Shown: one piece after another, positions 17,976 through 25,521 of the stretch
Layout: each line of letters starts with the position of its first letter
Numbering within the stretch: the stretch's first letter is position 1
Assembly: GCF_014207595.1 (NCBI RefSeq)
Contig: NZ_JACHGY010000001.1
Coordinates: forward strand, 744,001 to 808,000
Direction: 5' to 3'
Length of the DNA: 64,000 bases
Source: Algisphaera agarilytica
GTDB taxonomy: Bacteria; Planctomycetota; Phycisphaerae; Phycisphaerales; Phycisphaeraceae
Translations under genes and position numbers: made by a program
The notes under the pieces: model-generated
Seen by the model: the letters and a program-made list of their open reading frames with translations, nothing else
The model's database searches: none
What the model was told of the DNA's origin: nothing

Positions 17976-18945
17976 CCTCAAACACCCCACGTAAATGTCT
18001 TTGTAAAAAGCACTTTGTGTTTAGACATCAGTTGTTGAATATAGGGTTGCGCTTGAGCCTCCAAGCGTGACTCCAGCCTCTATCTTGAGCGTCGTATCAC
18101 TCGCCGCTTGAGTGGCTTACGTCCACCCCGCAGTTGATGTAAATCCACCCGAGGTTAAAGGACACATAAGCAATATACGAATCGCTCCTCTCCCGATCCC
18201 ACACTCCCCTTCTCCTCACCAACCCCACCCCGGCCTAGTGTCCTACGAACGCCTCCCCTTCCATCCGTCGCCGCATTCACCACGCTGGGTGTGGCTCGTC
18301 GGTGTTGTCCGTCCGCCTGACTGATGCCCCCAGCGTTGATGGGCGTTCAATTGGCGGGCCGGGGTGGGTTGAGACCGACGGAGAAGCCCGCTACCCCCTA
18401 GCAGAGAGCGTGTAAGAGCTTCCGGGTGCCACACCGACCTCGTTCCCCCTCAGGAAGATCGAGACGCTTAGAGCCTCTCTCCTGACGAGTTGGACTATCC
18501 GTTGCCCCCTGGGGTCGTTCGGCTGCATGGGTGTTCTCTATGTTATGTCAGGGTTCGGACCACAGCCCCCACCAATCAGCTCTTCACGGTGCGTTGTGTC
18601 GTATTTCGGACGTAATCCCCCAGTACAACACCAACAGAGAAGTGGCTAGGAGACGCGTTATCCCTAGCCCGGCGTTTACCCACCGTGAACGCTCGGACGC
18701 ACGCTAAGCACATCTCTGTGGTTGCTTGGCCCATCACGCAACAGGGAAGCCTGTAAGGGCCCGAAGCTGAGTACGACCGTTGGCCCTTCTAAGACTCTGA
18801 AAGCCAGCAGAGCCTTCGGTAGTGGATGGAACAACGATCTTTTACCGCACCAGCTACACACCTTTCTTACCCCTTGCCTCGTCCCCCGCCGTCGCGGAGG
18901 GACTTTCTCACACCCACCCCTTCTCAATCGAAAGGACTTTGCCCA
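17976..18945. other. Long non-coding stretch with hairpins, in the element
   Basis: About 970 bases without a credible gene on either strand. It holds two perfect 7-bp stems: GGCTAGG/CCTAGCC at 18644-18669, and AAGGGCC/GGCCCTT at 18755-18788. A shorter CGCTTG/CAAGCG hairpin lies near 18050. I saw no iteron-like series of direct repeats. It lies directly upstream of the primase module, so a replication origin, packaging site or regulatory RNA is possible. Confidence 0.5.
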
Positions 18946-19353
18946 ATGAACTCGCACTCTCAGAATCAATCGAACTATTGGAGGAACCGCAAAAACAGGA
19001 TGAACGGCTGCGTAGTGGACCCAGACGCACCGCCGCCCACACACGACGTCATTGCATGGACGTACGGCGGGCATCCGCCAACCGAACGCATGGGATCAGC
19101 AGCCAAGCTGGCCCGCCTCCTCGAACACACCCCATATCTCACTATCAATGCCGAAATGCTCTGGATGCTGACAGGAGTCAGGTCTAACCGTCACGCGAAG
19201 GCGATGCGTGATCCGCGTGTTGCTGCAGTGGCTGAACGTCGGGGATGGCGGCAGTTGATCGAAAACAGACCGAGCGGCGGTAAACGCTCATCCCTGACCC
19301 GCGAACCCATCGAAGATCGAAAGGACTCGATTAGTGCCCACGAAAATGAATGA
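18946..19353 (+). CDS. Hypothetical basic protein before the primase
   Basis: A 135-residue protein, rich in Arg, His and Asn, starting at the ATG at 18946. An earlier in-frame ATG would add a Pro-rich stretch that looks non-coding. The middle, GSAAKLARLLEH...MLWMLTGV, suggests a small helical DNA-binding fold, but I recognise no family. Its 3' end overlaps the primase gene by 20 bases, so the two are probably coupled, which points to a replication or copy-control role. That is inference. Confidence 0.55.
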   Translation: MNSHSQNQSNYWRNRKNRMNGCVVDPDAPPPTHDVIAWTYGGHPPTERMGSAAKLARLLEHTPYLTINAEMLWMLTGVRSNRHAKAMRDPRVAAVAERRGWRQLIENRPSGGKRSSLTREPIEDRKDSISAHENE

Positions 19354-20506
19354 CCTGAACAAGCTATTGAGGAAAGAAGCCTTGGCGGCAGTGGGGAGAG
19401 GCTGGAAGGTGTTCCCACTGGCACCGCGGAGCAAGATGCCTCTACGCAACTCGGCGGGCTGGAAGGACGCATCGACTTGCCCCGAGCAGGTCCAGCTTTG
19501 GTGGAGTAAGACTCCGGAGGCCAACATCGGACTGGCAACGGGGGAAGTCTCAGGCGTGGTTGTCCTCGATGTTGATCCACAACACGGGGGAAATGAATCC
19601 CTAACAGCTCTGGAGGCGGAACACGGCCCCCTGCCGACTACCGTAGAGACGGCCACAGGCGGAGGAGGAAGGCACCTCTACTTCAACCACCCAGGCCGAC
19701 GGATCAGCACAAGCATTTCGAAGATCGGTGATGGCCTAGATGTACTGGGAGATCGTGGCAGTGTGGTACTTCCCGAATCGATTCACAAGACAGGAACTGT
19801 GTACGAGTGGACCCATTCACCAAACACCACACCCATCGCTGACCTACCGGGTTGGCTTGGGAAGCTGATGGATGGTCCACCAAGTGGGAGTTATTCTTCC
19901 CCTGTATATACCCCACCTGTAAATCTGTCCTCTCTCTCCTCATCTGTCCTCTCTGTCACACCTGAACTTGAGTCCCTGATTGTCTCCACCCAACCCACCG
20001 CTGAGGGCCAGCGTCACCGCAGGCTGTTTGATCTAGCCAGAGGCTTGAAGGCCTTACCCGAATACGCTCAGGCCGAGGCGAGGGCCGTAAGGCAGATCGT
20101 CAAGCAATGGCACGCACTCGCACAGCCAATCATCGGGACAAAAGAATGGGAGGCGACATGGGGGGACTTCGTCGAATCCTGGCCCAAGGTGAAGCACCCT
20201 GCCGGAACAGGACCTTTCGCGGAGGCTGTTTCTAGGGCAAAGCAAGCGCCGAACCCCCCAGAAGCCGAGGAATTCGACTCGCCCAGCACCAAGCTGTTAC
20301 TCCGTATCTGCCGGGAACTACAACGCCAAGCCGGGGACGAGCCCTTCTACTTAGCTTGTAGAACCGCGGCTCAAGCTATCAGCATCAACCACAACTCAGC
20401 AAGCCGACTTCTCAAGATGTTCACCGCTGACGGACTCCTTGAATTAGTCGCCAAGAACACCACCCACAGGGCTACCCGCTACCGATACCTCGGCTCTATG
20501 GACTGA
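19334..20506 (+). CDS. Bifunctional primase/polymerase (Prim-Pol) protein
   Basis: A 390-residue protein with an N-terminal Prim-Pol domain of the kind found in plasmids, satellites and phages. GWKVFPLAPRSKMPL near residue 20 is the family opening. VVLDVDPQHGG near 75 has the metal-binding DxD, and TATGGGGRHLYF near 105 has the conserved His. The C-terminal half (about 210-390) is helical and ends in a winged-helix-like segment with SINHNSASRLLKMFTADGL. No Walker motif is present, so a helicase must come from elsewhere. I start it at the GTG at 19334 because AAGGA lies 9 bases before it. An ATG at 19346 is possible. The role is to prime or copy element DNA. Confidence 0.85.
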   Translation: MPTKMNDLNKLLRKEALAAVGRGWKVFPLAPRSKMPLRNSAGWKDASTCPEQVQLWWSKTPEANIGLATGEVSGVVVLDVDPQHGGNESLTALEAEHGPLPTTVETATGGGGRHLYFNHPGRRISTSISKIGDGLDVLGDRGSVVLPESIHKTGTVYEWTHSPNTTPIADLPGWLGKLMDGPPSGSYSSPVYTPPVNLSSLSSSVLSVTPELESLIVSTQPTAEGQRHRRLFDLARGLKALPEYAQAEARAVRQIVKQWHALAQPIIGTKEWEATWGDFVESWPKVKHPAGTGPFAEAVSRAKQAPNPPEAEEFDSPSTKLLLRICRELQRQAGDEPFYLACRTAAQAISINHNSASRLLKMFTADGLLELVAKNTTHRATRYRYLGSMD

Positions 20507-20597
20507 ACCACCCACAGCACCAACCGCACAAGTACTCGCCCAGCCGACCACGGCGATGGGATGCGTTGCTGTGCGCCTACCCCGAAAGACCTATCCA

Positions 20598-20984
20598 ATG
20601 AAAACCCCCACCAAGACCATCGTCCGCCGCGAACCCTACCGAGAAACCGACAAGAACGGCCGTGAGGTCGTCCGCGTTCCGCTCGCAGGCGGTCTACACA
20701 CCGCCACACTCTACGCCGAAGACTTCGACCGCATCATCGCCGACGGCTGGAGCGACCAATGGCAACACGTATCCAATTACAGGGGCCGTCGATATGTCCG
20801 TGTATGCCATCGAGACGGTGGCAATAGACGAGAGAGCATCCACCGCCTAGTCGTGGACGCAGGCCCAGGCCAAGCGGTCATGTTCAAGACGGACAACACC
20901 CTCGACCTGCGTCCGAGCAACCTCATCGTGTGCCGCAAGAAGGACCAACAGCGTCCCTATGTGACCCACCTCCTATACGACTGA
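20598..20984 (+). CDS. Degenerate HNH-type protein
   Basis: A 128-residue protein. The C-terminal part, with SIHRLVVDAGPGQAV, TLDLRPSNLIVC and KKDQQRP, follows the layout of phage HNH homing endonucleases (HRLV..., DH.DGNTLDNR.SNL). The middle His that should coordinate the metal is replaced, because the usual VDHIDGN is VMFKTDN. Nuclease activity is therefore doubtful. It sits between the primase and the large ejection-type gene, where HNH genes are often found in phages. It could be a decayed free-standing endonuclease or a DNA-binding protein that has lost catalysis. Confidence 0.65.
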   Translation: MKTPTKTIVRREPYRETDKNGREVVRVPLAGGLHTATLYAEDFDRIIADGWSDQWQHVSNYRGRRYVRVCHRDGGNRRESIHRLVVDAGPGQAVMFKTDNTLDLRPSNLIVCRKKDQQRPYVTHLLYD

Positions 20985-21017
20985 CCCGCCCACCACACCA
21001 ACACGAAACACCCAACT

Positions 21018-24000
21018 ATGACTGAAAACACCTTCAACCCCACCGCGGCTGCCGCCGAATCAGTGGAAGTGGGCGAGGTCGTCTCGACCGTCCCCGCCTC
21101 CTCCGCTGCCCCTCCCCGACTCCCCTCTCCCGACGCCCGCTTCCGAGCGGAAAACGAGCCTCCCTCGTTCTTCGCGACCTTCTCCGCTGCGTGGCAGGAC
21201 AACACCCTTACCGCCGCGGGCCTCCGGTTCATCAACCGTGAGCAGCAACAGCTCGACACGACCTTCCGGTGGACAGATAAGGAATTTGAACAGCTCACCG
21301 CCGACCTCCCCCTCGAAACCCTCGACGAGTTCCGCGGAGCTGTCTCCTACAGCCACGCTCAAACCATCAGGCAGAGAATCCTCGATTCACAGGAACGCAA
21401 GGCCACTCTCGCGGACGCCGGATGGACAGGCGCGACACTGTCGATGGTTTCCGCCATAACCGACCCCGTCACGCTCATCGCTGGTGCCCTCACAGGTGGG
21501 ACCGCGTGGGCCGGAGGCATTGGCCGAGGTGCCTGGGCCTATCGAGCCGGTAAAGGTGCCTTAGCTGGTGCGGCTTTCACCGGTACCGAGGAAGCTCTCC
21601 TCAACCTCGAAGACCCAATCCGCGACTACACCGATGTGATGGTTGCCTCCCTCTACGGGGCAGCCTTCGGGGGCACGATCAACGTCGCCGCTCCGCAGCT
21701 TCGCAACGCCTACGTCAAGACCTCCAGCCGCCTCGAAGCCCAGGCGATGAACCGTGCGGGCATCCCGCTGAGTGAGCTGGGAACAGACCTCGCCGGAACC
21801 TCGCCTCAGAGAGCCTCTAAGCGTCTCAAACAGGTGGATAGTCCAGAGGCCTTCGGGGAGGTCTCCTCAACACACAGGGCTCTCTCCGAGACCCTAGAGA
21901 CGCTCTCAGATGCCAAACTCCTCGGCACCTCCGGTGTGCGGGCAGCTCGTCAAATCCTCTCCGTCGTCAACCCCAAACTACTCGCCCGCGTCTCCCTCTC
22001 TGCCGCGGACGATATCCGTAACGCTGTGGGAGAGTCAGTGGAAAATGCCTTGGGATCGACTCGGCAGGTTGGCGACGGGTTCCAAGTGAACCTCCGCCGG
22101 TCGGAGAGCGGGGCGAAGGGGAAACGCCAACTCGGCGTCCTCCTCCACGAGATCGGCCACGCTGCACACAAGACCCTTGATCCCGCAGCAGCCAAGCAAT
22201 TCAACTCTCTGGTGGCTGACCTCCGAGATCGGAATCAGCTCCGCCAGTTCGTTACCGCGATCGCAGGCCGAGACGTCGCCCGTGACCTGTCCCGGCTTGA
22301 AGCCGACCCGGCGGAACTGTTCGGGGAAGTCTTCTCCAAGTCCCTGATTGCCCGGTACGGGGGAGATGCCGTTTCCGACTACTCCAAGCGAGTCGGCCGA
22401 CAGGCGGAGAAGTACCGCGAGGGAGCGGGGCTAGACCCGAAGCTCCTACGCGGCTTCGATAAGATCGTGGACACCGCGGCGGGAATCGATCCCGCCAAGC
22501 TGGAGTTCGAGCCGCAGCTACCGCAGGCACCTTCGCAGGCTTACCTCGACATAGAAGAGGCAACAGCAGCCGCAGATGAGGTTCTATTCGACGTAGCAAG
22601 CGACACGCCCGACCAGCTCACCGGCTTGGAGCGGCGGCTCCGCTTCGACCTCGCAGCAGACATGCTTTCGTCCAGTGTGGAGCGTATCCGGGGCATAGGG
22701 TCTTACCTGCTCTACAACGGCGTGGGCGATCCGGACAAGGTCCGCATCCGCTCTACTGAGGAGGCCATCAGCCAAACCAGCGAGCGGATCAGAGTTGAGC
22801 TGTACGCCAAGGTGAATCCCGCCTTCGAGTCCTGGGCGAGAAGCCAAGGCAGCGGCCTGAAAGCGGTGAGTGACGTTGCCCGTGCGGACTTCTTCGAGCA
22901 AGTCGGCCGGGTGATGCACTTGGAGCAACTACCCGAAGGCATCGACGCCAACGTGGCCACGGCAGCAACAGCCATGCGTCGAGCCATCAACTCGGCTCTC
23001 AAGCACGCCGTGAACTCCAAGGTTCCCGGAGCCAAGGAGGCTGCCAAGGGTCTATTCAACTACCGCCCTCGCGTTGCGTCACAGTCGAAGCGTCTCAACA
23101 CGACCCGCCGTTACGGCAAGAAGGCCATCGTGGATTGGTTCCAAGGGGCAATCCTCTCCGCGTCTAAGAAGCTCAATGCTGCCGATGCCGACGACGTCCG
23201 CGTAGCTCGTCAGATGGCCCGCGGTTACGTGGCTCGCCTGGAGAAGTTCCGTGGGGAAGCAGCGTATCGGGTGAACTCTGGCCTAGCCGGAACAGCCGAT
23301 GAGTTGGACGAAGTCCTCGCCCTGTTCAAAGACCAAGGAAAGATGACGGACGCCGATATCGCCAAGGCCAAGGATATTCTCGTCAACCCCGAGGACGGAC
23401 GCCCCGACATATTCAAGGCCCGCATGCCACTTGATGAGGACTACGTCCAGAAGACCAAGGACGGCGAGATCGCTTTCCACGACCTCTTCGAGACCGACGC
23501 GGAGAAGCTCGCTCAGTATTACATCCGCTCCTCTGTCCGAGAGTCGGAGTTCTACTCTTTGCGTCGTCGCTTCGCCGACCCGAAGAAGGACACACGCACC
23601 ACCAAGGCGCTAGACGATGAGGGGAACGTCGCCGGGGAGACCTCCGAGCTGGTGGTCCCCTCATGGGAGGAACTCATGGGCCGCATAGCGGCAGACATGC
23701 AGAACCTCGACCCGAAGACGTTCAAAGCGGAGAAGGCCCGCCTCGACCGCCTCGACGATGCCGGGAAGATTCTCTCCGGGCAGATCGATGAATCGAGCGG
23801 CGGCCACCAAGCCGCCCGTCTGCTTATGAAGTCCAACTTCAACCGCATCGCGGCTGCGTTTGGTATCGCACAGATCGCAGAGATTCCCGTGGCCGTGGCC
23901 AGTCAGGGACTAGGCGTGATGGTCCGCTCCATCCCCGAGTTCCGCCGCATCCTCACAAACCGGGCACAGACGCTGGTGAATAACGATGACGGAGTCCTTA

Positions 24001-25088
24001 GCGAACTCATCGGTATGGGTATCGGTGCAGAGGGTTGGACCCGACCGAGCCGCCTTATGCAAGACGTAGCGGGCGACTTGGAATGGGATCGCCAGATGCT
24101 CAGCACCGCGGACAAGGCAGAGAAGCTCCTCGACAAAGGGGGCCGGATCGTGTCCATCGTGGGCGGTCTACAGCCCATCACCAACTGGACGCGGGTTGCG
24201 TGCGCCAACACGCTGGCCCATCGCATCGGTATGAATGCCCTAGGCGAAGGCCGAACCATTCGCCTCGAACGCCTGCGCGATATGGGGTGGGATGAAGCCG
24301 CCGCCGACGCGATCTATGAGCAGTTCAGGAAGCACGCCGAGTTCAACGGCAAGAAGCTGGTCCGGATGAACCTGGATGAGTGGGACGAAGACGTGGCCTC
24401 TACGTTCGCCTATGGCGTCACACAGAAGACCCACGCGATCATCCAGCAAAACCACCTCGGCGGTCAGCCCAAATGGTTCGCGTCGTCACCCGTGATGAAG
24501 ATGCTCCTCCAGTTCCGCAGCTTTCAGCTCCAAGCATGGACCAATCAGACTCTCCGCGGTCTCAAGTATTGGGACATGGAGACGTTCGCCAACTTCTCTC
24601 TGCTCGCCTTCGGCGGTGGCCTGTCGTACGCAGCCCTCGTGGCTGTGCGGGCTTCGTCGCAGGAAGACCCGGCGGAGTACCTCGCGGAGCATCTAACGCC
24701 TCAGCGGATGGCTATGGGGGCGTTCGCCCGTAGTGGCTTCTCCTCCATCATCCCGACGGTGGCCGACACGGCGGGCGACATGTTCCTCAACTTCCAGTTC
24801 TTCTCCAACACACGAACCAGCGGACTGCGACAGAACGCCATCATGGGCATACCCACGGTGGACCTGCTCGCGGAGAAGCTACCGGGAGCCATTGGAGCGG
24901 TCGCCTCGCCCATCAGGCCAGACTACAACCTGTCGAGTGAGGACGTCCGCAACTTCCGCTCTCTGATCCCGCTGCAAAACCTCATCGGCATCGACCACAC
25001 CTTCAGGTCTATCGAAGGCCAACTGCCTAAGCGTTCGCAGAAGGCCGACGCCAAGAACAGTCTCGACGCTCTACTCAACGAAGAGTGA
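21018..25088 (+). CDS. Giant phage internal-virion/ejection-like protein with zincin motif
   Basis: A 1356-residue protein. The C-terminal ~200 residues carry the pattern QFRSFQLQAWTNQTLRGL, FGGGLSYAALVAVRA, GAFARSGFSSIIPT and NTRTSGL...GIPTVDLL, which I recognise from T7-like large internal virion (DNA-ejection) proteins. The N-terminal region also fits, with FSAAWQDNTLTAAGLRF followed by glycine-rich hydrophobic stretches near 125-225. Instead of the lytic transglycosylase of T7 gp16 it has LLHEIGHAAH (His377, Glu378, His381), a zinc-protease motif, and DPAELFGE about 50 residues later could supply a third ligand. Such polyvalent proteins travel in virions and enter the host with the DNA. 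No other virion gene is present, so it may ride in a helper phage particle. Confidence 0.8.
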   Translation: MTENTFNPTAAAAESVEVGEVVSTVPASSAAPPRLPSPDARFRAENEPPSFFATFSAAWQDNTLTAAGLRFINREQQQLDTTFRWTDKEFEQLTADLPLETLDEFRGAVSYSHAQTIRQRILDSQERKATLADAGWTGATLSMVSAITDPVTLIAGALTGGTAWAGGIGRGAWAYRAGKGALAGAAFTGTEEALLNLEDPIRDYTDVMVASLYGAAFGGTINVAAPQLRNAYVKTSSRLEAQAMNRAGIPLSELGTDLAGTSPQRASKRLKQVDSPEAFGEVSSTHRALSETLETLSDAKLLGTSGVRAARQILSVVNPKLLARVSLSAADDIRNAVGESVENALGSTRQVGDGFQVNLRRSESGAKGKRQLGVLLHEIGHAAHKTLDPAAAKQFNSLVADLRDRNQLRQFVTAIAGRDVARDLSRLEADPAELFGEVFSKSLIARYGGDAVSDYSKRVGRQAEKYREGAGLDPKLLRGFDKIVDTAAGIDPAKLEFEPQLPQAPSQAYLDIEEATAAADEVLFDVASDTPDQLTGLERRLRFDLAADMLSSSVERIRGIGSYLLYNGVGDPDKVRIRSTEEAISQTSERIRVELYAKVNPAFESWARSQGSGLKAVSDVARADFFEQVGRVMHLEQLPEGIDANVATAATAMRRAINSALKHAVNSKVPGAKEAAKGLFNYRPRVASQSKRLNTTRRYGKKAIVDWFQGAILSASKKLNAADADDVRVARQMARGYVARLEKFRGEAAYRVNSGLAGTADELDEVLALFKDQGKMTDADIAKAKDILVNPEDGRPDIFKARMPLDEDYVQKTKDGEIAFHDLFETDAEKLAQYYIRSSVRESEFYSLRRRFADPKKDTRTTKALDDEGNVAGETSELVVPSWEELMGRIAADMQNLDPKTFKAEKARLDRLDDAGKILSGQIDESSGGHQAARLLMKSNFNRIAAAFGIAQIAEIPVAVASQGLGVMVRSIPEFRRILTNRAQTLVNNDDGVLSELIGMGIGAEGWTRPSRLMQDVAGDLEWDRQMLSTADKAEKLLDKGGRIVSIVGGLQPITNWTRVACANTLAHRIGMNALGEGRTIRLERLRDMGWDEAAADAIYEQFRKHAEFNGKKLVRMNLDEWDEDVASTFAYGVTQKTHAIIQQNHLGGQPKWFASSPVMKMLLQFRSFQLQAWTNQTLRGLKYWDMETFANFSLLAFGGGLSYAALVAVRASSQEDPAEYLAEHLTPQRMAMGAFARSGFSSIIPTVADTAGDMFLNFQFFSNTRTSGLRQNAIMGIPTVDLLAEKLPGAIGAVASPIRPDYNLSSEDVRNFRSLIPLQNLIGIDHTFRSIEGQLPKRSQKADAKNSLDALLNEE

Positions 25089-25115
25089 GCTAACACCACA
25101 CAACACAACGCGACT

Positions 25116-25166
25116 AGCAGGGCCACTCCTTGGGCATCACCGCCTGGGGTTTGGCCCTGCTTTTGT
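25116..25166 (+). terminator. Rho-independent terminator after the ejection-like gene
   Basis: A 10-bp perfect stem AGCAGGGCCA/TGGCCCTGCT closes a 26-base loop, followed by TTTTGTTG. It separates the primase-to-ejection operon from the HTH/integrase pair. Confidence 0.8.
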
Positions 25167-25185
25167 TGCGCAGGAACACACCTCA

Positions 25186-25503
25186 ATGACCCGAAACACC
25201 CAGCCAGATAGCTGGCTCGACAGTTACGAAGACCAAGACAACGAGCGGCACAAGAACACCGCCAACTCACCCACTACCGCGGGCAGCCTCACCCCTCTAC
25301 TCGTGAACACAGCAGAAGCCGCCCGACTCCTCGGAGGCATCAACCCAAAGACCCTCCAGAAGTGGCGGGATAACGGCCATCTCGACGGGGCATGGTTCCG
25401 GATCGACGGCCCCATCCTCTACTGCGTGGACGCACTCAAGGAGGCGGTGAGGCGGCTATGTGAAGCCTCAGCCTTGACAGCGCGCTCCGATCCATCACAC
25501 TAA
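25186..25503 (+). CDS. Excisionase-like helix-turn-helix protein
   Basis: A 105-residue protein with a MerR/excisionase-type helix-turn-helix at about 40-80: LVNTAEAARLLGGINPKTLQ, then KWRDNGHLDGAWFRI, then a short C-terminal helix. The N-terminal 35 residues are acidic and unstructured. It ends 18 bases before the integrase start, so the two are probably transcribed together. By analogy with phage Xis and the MerR-like AlpA proteins it would bend DNA at the att sites or regulate the integrase. The assignment rests on fold pattern and place. Confidence 0.7.
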   Translation: MTRNTQPDSWLDSYEDQDNERHKNTANSPTTAGSLTPLLVNTAEAARLLGGINPKTLQKWRDNGHLDGAWFRIDGPILYCVDALKEAVRRLCEASALTARSDPSH

Positions 25504-25521
25504 CCCCACCGGGAAACTCTT

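Noticed and set aside
18676-19074. A minus-strand gene of 132 codons before the primase
   Set aside because: It overlaps the 135-residue plus-strand gene that is coupled to the primase. No ribosome site or motif.
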